From NCBI GenBank assembly GCA_023266245.1, contig JAHFRO010000068.1, positions 1 to 11,821 on the forward strand: a DNA stretch of 11,821 bases, written 5' to 3'. The notes under the pieces were generated by a model, which saw only the letters and a list, made by a program, of their open reading frames with translations, had not been told where the DNA came from and searched no databases. The position numbers and the translations under genes are program-made. This document shows positions 1 through 6,838 of the stretch, one piece after another; the first letter of the stretch is position 1; the number at the start of each line of letters is the position of its first letter. The DNA comes from Betaproteobacteria bacterium. GTDB lineage: Bacteria; Pseudomonadota; Gammaproteobacteria; Burkholderiales; SG8-41.

Positions 1-188
1 ACCCGATGCCATTTCTGCTAGGCGCTGATGCCGCCGCCCGGAAAATCGCCGTCATTATCGACCGCGGCCAGACGTTTGCCGTGATCCCGTGGCAAATGGC
101 AATCGTCGCGCGCGTGCTGCGCATGCTGCCGAACTGGCTTTACGACCGGCTGTTCGGTAACGCGCCGCGCAAACCGCGCCGCGCCTAA
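1..188 (+). CDS. C-terminal end of a probable short-chain dehydrogenase/reductase (partial)
   Basis: This open frame enters from the left edge and ends at TAA (186-188), giving 61 visible residues. The 5' part, with any Rossmann fold and YxxxK site, is outside the window. The tail has a hydrophobic stretch around IPWQMAIVARVLRMLPNWLY followed by a basic end, NAPRKPRR. I recall this arrangement at the C-terminus of SDR-family oxidoreductases of Proteobacteria, in which a residue pair such as MPFLL.AD precedes a 'FVIPWQM' segment; the assignment rests on that recollection alone. The gene converges on glmS with only 8 bp between the stop codons. It could instead be another protein with a membrane-associated tail. 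The ATG at position 6 is internal, not a start. Confidence 0.5.
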   Translation, partial: PMPFLLGADAAARKIAVIIDRGQTFAVIPWQMAIVARVLRMLPNWLYDRLFGNAPRKPRRA

Positions 189-196
189 GCGGCGCG
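175..196. terminator. GC hairpin between convergent SDR gene and glmS
   Basis: A perfect 8-bp inverted repeat (CGCGCCGC at 175-182, GCGGCGCG at 189-196) encloses a 6-nt loop that contains the TAA stop of the rightward gene. The glmS stop lies immediately beyond it at 197-199. Neither strand has a T-run after the stem, so it is not a canonical intrinsic terminator. Its place between two converging genes suggests a shared transcript end or a 3'-end-stabilising structure. Confidence 0.45.
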
Positions 197-2014
197 CTAC
201 TCAACGGTTACGGACTTCGCCAGATTGCGCGGCTTATCCACATCATTGCCGCGCGCGAGCGCAGCGTGGTACGCGAGCAGCTGCAGCGGCACGACGTGCA
301 GGATCGGCGACAGCGCGCCGTAGTGCTCCGGCATGCGGATCACGTGGATGCCATCGCCCGGCGCGATGTGCGTATCGGCGTCGGCGAACACGTACAGCTC
401 GCCGCCGCGGGCGCGGACTTCCTGCATGTTCGATTTAAGTTTTTCCAACAGCGCATCGTTCGGCGCGACCGTCACCACCGGCATCTCGTCGGTAACGAGT
501 GCGAGCGGACCATGCTTGAGCTCGCCCGCCGGATAGGCCTCGGCGTGGATGTAGGAAATTTCCTTGAGCTTGAGCGCGCCCTCGAGCGCGATCGGAAAAT
601 GCCGGCCGCGGCCAAGGAAAAGCGCGTGCTCCTTGCGCGCGAACTGCTCGGACCACGCGATGATCTGCGGCTCCAGCGCGAGCACGCTCTGCAACGCGGA
701 GGGCAGGTGGCGCAGATTGCGCAGCGCCGCGGCTTCCGCGTCGGCCGGCAGAAGCCCGCGCAGCTTCGCCAGCGTGAGCGACAGCAGGAACAACGCGGTA
801 AGTTGCGTCGTGAACGCCTTGGTGGACGCGACACCGATCTCGACGCCGGCGCGCGTCAGATACTTGAGCTTGGTCAGCCGCACCATCGCGCTGGTCGCGA
901 CGTTGCAGATCGCGAGCGTCTCGTTCATGCCGAGCGCCTGCGCGTGTTTCAACGCCGCGAGCGTGTCCGCCGTCTCGCCGGATTGCGAGATCACGACCAC
1001 CAGCGAATTCGGGTTCGGCACGCTCTCGCGGTAGCGGTATTCGCTCGCGATCTCGACCTGAGTCGGCAGCTTCGCAGCAGCCTCGAGCCAATATTTCGCG
1101 GTGAGGCCGGAGTAATAACTCGTGCCGCAGGCCAGAATCAACAACGAGTCGATGCGGCCGAAGACTTCCGCCGCGCCGGCGCCGAACAACATCGGCGTTA
1201 CCGATTCGACTCCTTCGAGCGTGTCGGCGATCGCGCGCGGCTGCTCGAAAATTTCTTTCTGCATGAAATGACGGTAGGGCCCGAGTTCGACCGCGGCGGT
1301 GTGCGCTTTGACGGTACGTGCTTCGCGCGCGACCGGCTTGCCATCGCGATCAACCACCTGCCAACCGTCACGACGGACGTCGATCACATCGCCATCTTCG
1401 AGATAGACGATGCGGTCGGTCACTTGCGCGAGCGCCATTGCATCGGACGCGAGAAAATTCTCGTCTTCGCCGATACCGAGTACCAGCGGCGACCCAAACC
1501 GCGCGCCACAAATATGGGCCGGCTCGCTTTTGCAGAACACCGCGATCGCATAGGCGCCGTGCAATTCGGCAACAGCCCGGCGCACCGCGGCGAACAGATC
1601 GCCGGCATAGTAGCTGTGGACGAGATGGGCGATAACCTCGGTATCGGTCTGCGAGTCGAACCCATAGCCTTTGGCCTTGAGCCGGTCGCGCAGCGGTTCG
1701 AAGTTTTCGATAATGCCGTTATGCACGACCCCGATTTCATTGCACGAGAAGATCGGATGCGCGTTGGCGGTAACCGGCGCGCCGTGCGTAGCCCAGCGGG
1801 TATGCGAAATCCCGACCAAGCCGCAGAGGCCCGTTTCGCGCACCTGGGCATCGAGATCCTGGACGCGCTGGACCGAGCGCGCGCGCAGCAATTGGCCGTC
1901 TCGGACGACCGCGACACCGCAGGAGTCATAGCCGCGGTATTCGAGCCGGCGCAAGCCCTCGACGAGGATCGGGACAATATTACGCGCGGCGACCGCGCCG
2001 ACGATTCCGCACAT
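197..2014 (-). CDS. glmS: Glutamine--fructose-6-phosphate aminotransferase (isomerizing)
   Basis: GlmS makes glucosamine-6-phosphate from fructose-6-phosphate and glutamine, the entry step to UDP-GlcNAc for peptidoglycan and LPS; it is cytosolic. The start is set at the ATG at 2014, because the protein then begins MCGIVG and Cys2 becomes the N-terminal nucleophile after Met removal. The frame extends 21 codons upstream but that extension has no homology. Length is 605 aa (E. coli 609). Visible motifs: class-II glutamine amidotransferase HTRWATHG (71-78), VVHNGIIENF (96-105), SQTDTEVI (121-128); first SIS domain ACGTSYYSG (295-303) and SQSGETADT (343-351); second SIS domain LGRGRHFPIALEGALKLKE (467-485); C-terminal DKPRNLAKSVTVE (593-605) with the catalytic Lys600. 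It lies 85 bp downstream of glmU, probably co-transcribed. No glmS ribozyme is recognisable upstream. Confidence 0.97.
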   Translation of the reverse strand: MCGIVGAVAARNIVPILVEGLRRLEYRGYDSCGVAVVRDGQLLRARSVQRVQDLDAQVRETGLCGLVGISHTRWATHGAPVTANAHPIFSCNEIGVVHNGIIENFEPLRDRLKAKGYGFDSQTDTEVIAHLVHSYYAGDLFAAVRRAVAELHGAYAIAVFCKSEPAHICGARFGSPLVLGIGEDENFLASDAMALAQVTDRIVYLEDGDVIDVRRDGWQVVDRDGKPVAREARTVKAHTAAVELGPYRHFMQKEIFEQPRAIADTLEGVESVTPMLFGAGAAEVFGRIDSLLILACGTSYYSGLTAKYWLEAAAKLPTQVEIASEYRYRESVPNPNSLVVVISQSGETADTLAALKHAQALGMNETLAICNVATSAMVRLTKLKYLTRAGVEIGVASTKAFTTQLTALFLLSLTLAKLRGLLPADAEAAALRNLRHLPSALQSVLALEPQIIAWSEQFARKEHALFLGRGRHFPIALEGALKLKEISYIHAEAYPAGELKHGPLALVTDEMPVVTVAPNDALLEKLKSNMQEVRARGGELYVFADADTHIAPGDGIHVIRMPEHYGALSPILHVVPLQLLAYHAALARGNDVDKPRNLAKSVTVE

Positions 2015-2025
2015 GGTTAGCTGCC

Positions 2026-2053
2026 GTGAGGCGTAAGGCGTGAGGCGTGTAGC
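2026..2053 (+). repeat. Heptad repeat tract, left arm (GTGAGGC-type)
   Basis: Four consecutive 7-bp units lie in the glmU-glmS gap: GTGAGGC, GTAAGGC, GTGAGGC and a degenerate GTGTAGC. They lie 12 bp upstream of the glmS start codon. The tract is in inverted orientation to the heptads at 2083-2117; 2040-2049 is exactly complementary to 2094-2103 (10 bp), so the arms could form a long imperfect hairpin around a ~44-nt loop. Confidence 0.75.
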
Positions 2054-2082
2054 GATACCACCAAATTCAAGTGACACCGCGC

Positions 2083-2117
2083 TCTTAACTCCTCACGCCT
2101 CACTCCTCACTCCTCAC
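2083..2117 (-). repeat. Heptad repeat tract, right arm, overlapping the glmU 3' end
   Basis: On the minus strand five 7-bp units follow each other: GTGAGGA, GTGAGGA, GTGAGGC, GTGAGGA and the degenerate GTTAAGA. The first two and a half units lie inside glmU: they encode its last residues (Arg-Ser-Glu-Glu) and supply the TGA stop at 2100-2102. I recall similar GTGAGGM-type heptads in intergenic regions of betaproteobacteria, which would need a search to confirm. The tract has expanded into the coding end rather than stopping at it. Confidence 0.75.
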
Positions 2118-3473
2118 TTTCTTCACCGGCCGTTTCCAGCCGCGGATCACTTTCTGTCTATTTTCCGAAACAGTCAACTCTCCGGGCGGGGTATCTTTAG
2201 TGATGGTCGCGCCGGCGCCGATGGTGGCGCCTTTGCCGACTGTCACGGGCGCCACGAGCTGCACATCGGAACCGATGTGCACGTCATCCTCGATCACGGT
2301 GCGATGCTTGTTGGCGCCGTCGTAATTGCAGGTGATGGTGCCGGCGCCGATATTGACGCGCTTTCCGACGCTCGCGTCGCCGACGTAGGCGAGGTGATTG
2401 GCCTTCGAGCCGGCGCCGATGGTCGCCGCCTTGACCTCGACAAAGTTGCCGATGTGAACGCTCTCGGCGAGCCGGGTGCCGGGGCGGATGCGCGCGTAAG
2501 GGCCTATGCGGCAGTTCTTGCCAACAGCCGCGTCGTCGATCAGCGAGAACGGCTCGATGCGCGTCGCGGCACCGACCCGTGTGTTCCTGAGCACGCAATT
2601 AGCGCCGATTTGGGCGCCGTTGCCGATTTCAACCGCGCCCTCGAATACGCAATTGACGTCGATGCGCACGTCGCGTCCGCAGCGCAGCTCCCCGCGCACG
2701 TCGATGCGCAGCGGGTCCGCCAGCGTGACGCCCGCTTCGAGCAGGCGCGTCGCGGTGCGCGATTGGTAAATGCGCTCGAGCTGCGCGAGTTGCTGCTTGC
2801 TGTTGACGCCGAGGATTTCCCAACTGTCGGACGGTGCGCAGGATTCGACCCTGACGCGGTCCTTCAGCGCGAGCGTCACTACATCGGTCAGATAATACTC
2901 GCGCTGCACGTTGCGGTTCGTAAGCTGGTCGAGCCAACCGGCTAGCCGCTTGCCCGGCAGCAGCATGATGCCCGTGTTGATTTCGCGGATCCGGCATTGT
3001 TTGTCGGTGGCATCCTTTTCCTCGACGATGGCGGTGATCGCGCGTTTGGCATTGCGCACGATGCGACCGTAGCCGCGCGGGTCATCGATCTCGGCAGTCA
3101 ATATCTGCAGCCGCTCGCCAGTCCCGGCGGTCAACGCGGTCAGCGTCTGCGCTGCGATCAACGGCACGTCGCCGTATAACACCAGCGTGTCTTTACGTTG
3201 ATCGACATGCGGCAGCGCCTGCTTCAGCGCATGGCCGCTGCCGAGCTGCGGTTCCTGCTTGACGAACACGAGATCGGGGGCGCGCAGCGCGTCCGGCACC
3301 TGTTCGCCGCCATGCCCGTAAACAACACAAATGCGCGCCGGTTTCAGAGCGCGCGCGGTCGCAATCACATGCGCGAGCAGCGGTTTACCTGCGAGCGGAT
3401 GCAGCACCTTGGGCAGTGCCGAGTGCATGCGTTTGCCCTGGCCGGCGCCGAGTATGACAACGTTGACTGCCAT
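2100..3473 (-). CDS. glmU: Bifunctional N-acetylglucosamine-1-phosphate uridyltransferase / glucosamine-1-phosphate acetyltransferase
   Basis: GlmU acetylates GlcN-1-P with acetyl-CoA and then uridylates it to UDP-GlcNAc, two steps after GlmS; it is a cytosolic trimer. The ATG at 3473 gives MAVNVVILGAGQGKRM; an earlier in-frame Met (3491) adds six residues without homology. Length is 457 aa (E. coli 456). N-terminal pyrophosphorylase: GAGQGKRM (9-16), PKVLHPLAGKP (21-31), QLGSGHA (76-82), YGDVPL (100-105), EINTGIM (164-170). The usual LAAGxGTRM reads LGAGQGKRM here. C-terminal left-handed beta-helix hexapeptide repeats run from about 262 to 430, with SKANHLAYVGD (356-366) holding the acetyltransferase His360. 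The last residues RSEE and the stop fall in a heptad repeat tract. It starts 29 bp after the glpD stop, so the two probably share a transcript. Confidence 0.97.
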   Translation of the reverse strand: MAVNVVILGAGQGKRMHSALPKVLHPLAGKPLLAHVIATARALKPARICVVYGHGGEQVPDALRAPDLVFVKQEPQLGSGHALKQALPHVDQRKDTLVLYGDVPLIAAQTLTALTAGTGERLQILTAEIDDPRGYGRIVRNAKRAITAIVEEKDATDKQCRIREINTGIMLLPGKRLAGWLDQLTNRNVQREYYLTDVVTLALKDRVRVESCAPSDSWEILGVNSKQQLAQLERIYQSRTATRLLEAGVTLADPLRIDVRGELRCGRDVRIDVNCVFEGAVEIGNGAQIGANCVLRNTRVGAATRIEPFSLIDDAAVGKNCRIGPYARIRPGTRLAESVHIGNFVEVKAATIGAGSKANHLAYVGDASVGKRVNIGAGTITCNYDGANKHRTVIEDDVHIGSDVQLVAPVTVGKGATIGAGATITKDTPPGELTVSENRQKVIRGWKRPVKKVRSEE

Positions 3474-3502
3474 CTGCGAATTATCGCACAACCGGCGTTT
3501 AA

Positions 3503-5017
3503 TCAGCGTGTTGCGACCCGCTTGGCGACATAGCTTGCGAGCGACTCGCGTTGCGTGGCATTAAGATGCAAGACGGCCTTGGTGCGGCGATACAGAATGT
3601 CCTCGCTGCTCAGCGCCCATTCGTGCTCAATCATGTAATCGACTTCGCGCGCATAAAGGTCGGCGCCAAAGTGCGCGCCGAGATCGGACGGCGACTTCAC
3701 ATTGTCGAGCACCCGGTAGGCGTTCGCGCCATGGCGGCGCGCGAGCGCGCGCCGCAGTTGATCAGGCAGCCACGGAAAATCGCGCTGGAAGTAAAAATCT
3801 GAAAACTGGTCGAAGCCGACGCCCGCCAGATCGCCGCCGGGCAAGGGTGTGCGTGCGGTCCACGCCGCTTTCATGTCGGGAAACCATGGCGCAAGCTTGT
3901 CGAGCGTGTGTTCGGCGAGCTTGCGATAAGTCGTGATCTTGCCACCGAACACCGACAGCACCGGCGCCGATCCTGCATCGGCATCGAGACGCAGCGTGTA
4001 ATCGCGCGTGACAGCCGACGCATCGGAGCTGCCGTCGTCATAAAGCGGTCGGATGCCGGCGTAGCTCCACACCACGTCAGCGGACGAGACCGGCTGCGCC
4101 AGATAGCGGTTCACCGCGCGGCACAAATAAGCGATTTCTTCCGCACTTGCGCGCGGGGCGGAAGGGTCGCCGTCGAGCGTGACATCGGTCGTGCCGACCA
4201 GGGTGTATTTGGCTTCGTACGGGATCATGAAGACCACGCGGCGATCGTCGTTTTGCAGGATGAAAGCGTGCCCTCCTTCGTATAATTGCGGCACCACGAT
4301 GTGGCTGCCCTTGACCAGCTTGACGTTGTCGCGGCTGGGCTGGTGCAGGCGATCATTCAACACCTGCTTGACCCAGGGCCCCGCAGCATTAACGATTGCT
4401 CGTGCAGACACCGCATGCTCAGTACCGCGCGTTGCGCGCAACAACGCCTGCCAGCCATCGTCAACGCGCTTTGCCGATACGCACTCGGTGCGTGTCAGGA
4501 CAACTGCGCCGAGCTCGCGCGCGCTCGTTGCGTTGGCGAGCACCAGACGCACATCATCGACGCGGCAATCGGAATAGACGAAGCCGTTGGCGAGCGCCGG
4601 CTTCAAACCTGAGTTATAGGGCGGCGCGCGCAGGTCGATGCCGCGCGATCCAGGCAAGCGGGTGCGGCGCCCGAGATGGTCATAGAGGAACAGGCCGACG
4701 CGTATCATCCAGCGCGGCCGCAGCTCCGGCACATGCGGCATCACGAAAGCAAGCGGCGCCACCAGGTGCGGCGCGATCTTGAGCAGCACTTCGCGCTCGG
4801 CCAGCGCTTCGGCGACCAGCCGGAACTCATAATGCTCGAGATAACGCAGGCCGCCGTGGATTAGCTTGCTACTCGACGAGGAAGTCGCTGCGGCAAGGTC
4901 GTCTTTTTCGACCAGCAGCACCTTGAGACCGCGCCCTGCGGCATCGCGCGCAACGCCGGCGCCGTTGATACCGCCGCCGATGACAAGCAAATCGTAGCGT
5001 GGGTTGGATTCGGTCAC
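3503..5017 (-). CDS. glpD: Aerobic glycerol-3-phosphate dehydrogenase (FAD)
   Basis: GlpD oxidises sn-glycerol-3-phosphate to dihydroxyacetone phosphate and passes electrons to quinone at the inner membrane. The start chosen is GTG at 5017: GAGG lies 6 bp upstream, and the resulting 504-aa protein matches the E. coli length (501). The longer frame back to 5089 would read into the atpC-type terminator. Motifs: FAD-binding GGGINGAG (14-21), then ATSSSSSKLIHGGLRYLE (44-61), which is diagnostic for GlpD; further in, NAAGPWVKQ, KGSHIVVPQ, IGTTDV-like VGTTDV, and SVFGGKITTYRKLAEH near the C-terminal domain. It sits between the atpC-type terminator and glmU, an unusual insertion into the common atpC-glmU-glmS order. 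The 74 bp between start and terminator must hold its promoter; I see only a weak TAGACT-like -10. Confidence 0.96.
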   Translation of the reverse strand: MTESNPRYDLLVIGGGINGAGVARDAAGRGLKVLLVEKDDLAAATSSSSSKLIHGGLRYLEHYEFRLVAEALAEREVLLKIAPHLVAPLAFVMPHVPELRPRWMIRVGLFLYDHLGRRTRLPGSRGIDLRAPPYNSGLKPALANGFVYSDCRVDDVRLVLANATSARELGAVVLTRTECVSAKRVDDGWQALLRATRGTEHAVSARAIVNAAGPWVKQVLNDRLHQPSRDNVKLVKGSHIVVPQLYEGGHAFILQNDDRRVVFMIPYEAKYTLVGTTDVTLDGDPSAPRASAEEIAYLCRAVNRYLAQPVSSADVVWSYAGIRPLYDDGSSDASAVTRDYTLRLDADAGSAPVLSVFGGKITTYRKLAEHTLDKLAPWFPDMKAAWTARTPLPGGDLAGVGFDQFSDFYFQRDFPWLPDQLRRALARRHGANAYRVLDNVKSPSDLGAHFGADLYAREVDYMIEHEWALSSEDILYRRTKAVLHLNATQRESLASYVAKRVATR

Positions 5018-5088
5018 GGCCAGCCTCGGTAATTCGTGGTTGACGTTGAACGGTGCTAGTCTACCGCCGGGATATCGAACCCAGAACA

Positions 5089-5114
5089 AAAAAGGCAGCC
5101 GCAGTTGCCTTTTT
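5089..5114 (-). terminator. Intrinsic terminator, duplicated copy A (cassette side of glpD)
   Basis: AAAAAGGCA (5089-5097) pairs perfectly with TGCCTTTTT (5106-5114). Read on the minus strand, the stem is capped by a UGCG (UNCG-type) loop with one A-C mismatch and is followed by a run of six T, so it is a good leftward Rho-independent terminator; the A/T flanks also make it nearly symmetrical. It is the homologue of the hairpin next to intact atpC (11436-11455). Here it closes the transport/amidohydrolase operon and insulates glpD from it. Confidence 0.85.
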
Positions 5115-5257
5115 CCTCGTGGCCGGGCCTGCTATCTCTTTCTCAGCTTGCGGATCGCCGCGATCTGCGCGGACGCCTCCGCAAACTCGGCCAGCGCCTT
5201 AGCGTATTCCATCTTGGCGGTCCGATCCTGCATCGCTTCGCGCGCGCGCTGCTACGC
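5092..5257. repeat. 166-bp direct repeat, copy A (atpC 3' end + terminator)
   Basis: This segment matches 11436-11601 at a constant offset of 6344 bp with four differences by hand alignment: 5102 (C vs T), 5105 (T vs C), 5240 (G vs C) and 5254 (A vs G). Positions 5106-5239 are identical over 134 bp. Similarity ends abruptly at 5091/11435 and 5258/11602. The copy holds the last 42 atpC codons and the terminator hairpin. It marks the left boundary of the inserted cassette. Confidence 0.95.
5132..5257 (-). pseudogene. atpC: Remnant of the atpC 3' end
   Basis: On the minus strand this stretch encodes the C-terminal tail of the ATP synthase epsilon subunit, ending in AAIRKLRKR and a TAG at 5132-5134, exactly as in the intact atpC at 11476. 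Within it, one difference is synonymous (Arg CGG vs CGC) and one changes a Gln codon CAG to amber TAG (5252-5254). The remnant has no start and no N-terminal beta-sandwich, so it cannot make a functional subunit. It is in the same frame as the upstream amidohydrolase, whose stop codon is that amber. Confidence 0.9.
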
Positions 5258-6760
5258 CCCGTCGAGCCGTGGCCGGTAGGTATCCGACGCGATCCCCTCT
5301 TTCAGGCAACGCACGTAGATGCGGCGGTAGGCATCGTTGATGCGCGATACCTTGCGCTCGGAGTCCTCGATGAGCGGCAGCAGCCTTGCATGCTCCTTGG
5401 CGATCTCGGCGAGGATGGCGGATTCGTCGATGCGGGTGAGCAGACCGTCGCGCAGCACGATCTCCCCGTCGACCATCACGAGGTCGAGATTCGCGCCGCT
5501 CTCCGCGTACACGAGTTGGCCGAGCGGATTATTGAGCGGCACGAACGGGATGCTGTCCAGTCGATAGAGCCCAAGGTCTGCCTTGCGTCCGGGCTCGATT
5601 GCGCCGAGCGTGTCGCCCAGGCCGAGCGCCTGCGCTCCGCCGACTGTGGCGGCGCGCCATGCCTCTTTTGCGCCTATCCACCTCGAGGGATCGTCGTCGC
5701 GCAGCTTGTTCACCAGCGCCGCCGCCGACACCACCCTGAGCATGCTCGCCGACTCGATCGAGCCGCAGCCGTCGGTGCCCAGGCTCACGTTGACACCCGC
5801 GTCCAGCAACGCGCGCACGGGCGCAACACCGGAGCCCAGTTTCAGGTTGCTCACCGGGTTGTGCTGCACGGTCGCGCCACTACGCGCGATGATGTCGATC
5901 TCGCGTGGGTTGAGCCACACGCAATGGATGAGCGAGGTCTTGGGCTTGAGAAAGCAGACGCGGCCCAGGTACTCGACCATGGTCGCCCCGTACATTTCGC
6001 GTCCGGTTACCACCTGCAGACGAGTCTCCTGCACGTGCATGATCACCGGAAGATCGTAGTCATCGGCCATCTCGCGCACCGCCCTCAGGAAGGGTTCGGT
6101 GCAGCGCTGCGGCGCGGATGGGGCGGCGATGTAACCCACCCGATTCGAGCGGGGATGGCGCGTCTGCGCGAGGTGACGGGCAAAATCGAGGATCGCCTGC
6201 GGATCGGATTTGGGCTTGGCATCCAGTTCCCGCAGCAGGTCGGCAGGAAACTCCTCGTCCACGAATGGCATAGCGCGGAAAAACGGACGGTCGAACAGCG
6301 TGATGCCGACCAGCGCGCGGATGCCGATGTCCTCGTAGGCCTTGAATGCCGCCTCGACGTGCTCGGGAATGAGCACGGGGCTCACGTTGAGGTCGTCGAC
6401 GATCGTGGTCGTGCCCGAGCGCAACGCCTCGATCGCGCCGATCAGCGTGCGCAGATAGACCTGACGCGCCGTCAACGGGATCGGGTCGAGCGGCCGCACG
6501 CTGTTCATCCACAGCTCGAGCGGCAGGTTCTCGTGCCGGCCCTTGTGATAGTGCTCGTGGGAGTGGTGGTGGCCGTTGATGAGCCCCGCCACCGCCAGCC
6601 GCTCCTGCGCAGGGATCGCTTCCCCTTCGGGCTGCCGCTCGCCGGTCCTGCGCACCGCGGCGATACGATCGCCGCAGACAACGATATCGAGCGGACCGCG
6701 CTCGAAGCGCCCCTCTACGCCAACGAGAGCCGAGCAGCCGGTCAGGGTGAAGTGGCCCAC
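5252..6760 (-). CDS. ATZ/TRZ-type amidohydrolase (metal-dependent deaminase/chlorohydrolase family), second of a pair
   Basis: A cytosolic TIM-barrel amidohydrolase of the branch holding MTA/SAH deaminase, 8-oxoguanine deaminase and s-triazine hydrolases. GTG at 6760 is chosen because GGGAG lies 5 bp upstream; a TTG at 6787 is in frame but lacks such support. Length is 502 aa. Motifs: GLINGHHHSHEH (59-70) with HxH ligands H64/H66; HVQET (242-246) with metal His242 and catalytic-type Glu245; LIHC (277-280); QHNPVSNLKLGSG (299-311); LGTDG (328-332) with metal Asp330; GAIEPGRKADL (386-396) closing the composite domain. The substrate is not predictable. It follows the first amidohydrolase by 78 bp in the tct operon. 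Its final Ala codon and TAG stop lie inside the atpC-derived repeat, so its natural C-terminus may have been altered at the junction. Confidence 0.9.
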   Translation of the reverse strand: MGHFTLTGCSALVGVEGRFERGPLDIVVCGDRIAAVRRTGERQPEGEAIPAQERLAVAGLINGHHHSHEHYHKGRHENLPLELWMNSVRPLDPIPLTARQVYLRTLIGAIEALRSGTTTIVDDLNVSPVLIPEHVEAAFKAYEDIGIRALVGITLFDRPFFRAMPFVDEEFPADLLRELDAKPKSDPQAILDFARHLAQTRHPRSNRVGYIAAPSAPQRCTEPFLRAVREMADDYDLPVIMHVQETRLQVVTGREMYGATMVEYLGRVCFLKPKTSLIHCVWLNPREIDIIARSGATVQHNPVSNLKLGSGVAPVRALLDAGVNVSLGTDGCGSIESASMLRVVSAAALVNKLRDDDPSRWIGAKEAWRAATVGGAQALGLGDTLGAIEPGRKADLGLYRLDSIPFVPLNNPLGQLVYAESGANLDLVMVDGEIVLRDGLLTRIDESAILAEIAKEHARLLPLIEDSERKVSRINDAYRRIYVRCLKEGIASDTYRPRLDGA

Positions 6761-6802
6761 GAAATCTCCCTGTAAACAATCCTGCAAACCTGATTCGAAG
6801 CG

Positions 6803-6838
6803 TCGCCGTTCGGCAGGCTCAGCGCGGGGTGAGCGAAC
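6803..6838. repeat. REP-like palindromic element between the two amidohydrolases
   Basis: GTTCG (6808-6812) and GCTCA (6817-6821) face TGAGC (6830-6834) and GAAC (6835-6838), forming a hairpin with a 4-nt bulge and an 8-nt loop. On the minus strand the end reads GCTGAGCCTGCCGAACGGCG, close to the CTGAGCCTGTCGAAC core I recall as a dispersed extragenic palindrome in many proteobacteria. It lies directly after the stop of the upstream amidohydrolase, where such elements often modulate mRNA decay within operons. Confidence 0.55.

Noticed and set aside
165..215. Occupied Tn7 attachment site downstream of glmS
   Set aside because: The glmS C-terminus typical of attTn7 is present, but the downstream SDR gene end abuts it with no Tn7 end, tns gene or target duplication.
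266..2020. 584-aa open frame on the plus strand opposite glmS
   Set aside because: It is an antisense shadow of a confidently identified GlmS gene; the translation is Arg/Asp/Ala-rich low-complexity sequence typical of GC-rich antisense frames, with no recognisable domain.
2015..2099. glmS ribozyme or GlcN6P riboswitch
   Set aside because: The 85-bp gap is occupied by heptad repeats and lacks the ribozyme core; that element is typical of Gram-positive bacteria.
5045..5087. T-arm-like motif (GGGTTCGATATCCC on the minus strand) that might mark a tRNA 3' end used as an attachment site
   Set aside because: The loop is 8 rather than 7 nt, and there is no acceptor stem partner, anticodon arm or CCA nearby. 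The duplicated boundary lies at 5092, outside it.
5105..6775. 556-aa plus-strand open frame opposite the second amidohydrolase, and similar long antisense frames at 7301-8428 and 8824-9831
   Set aside because: All mirror genes with clear family motifs, are rich in Arg/His/Asp, and lack a convincing start context or domain signature.
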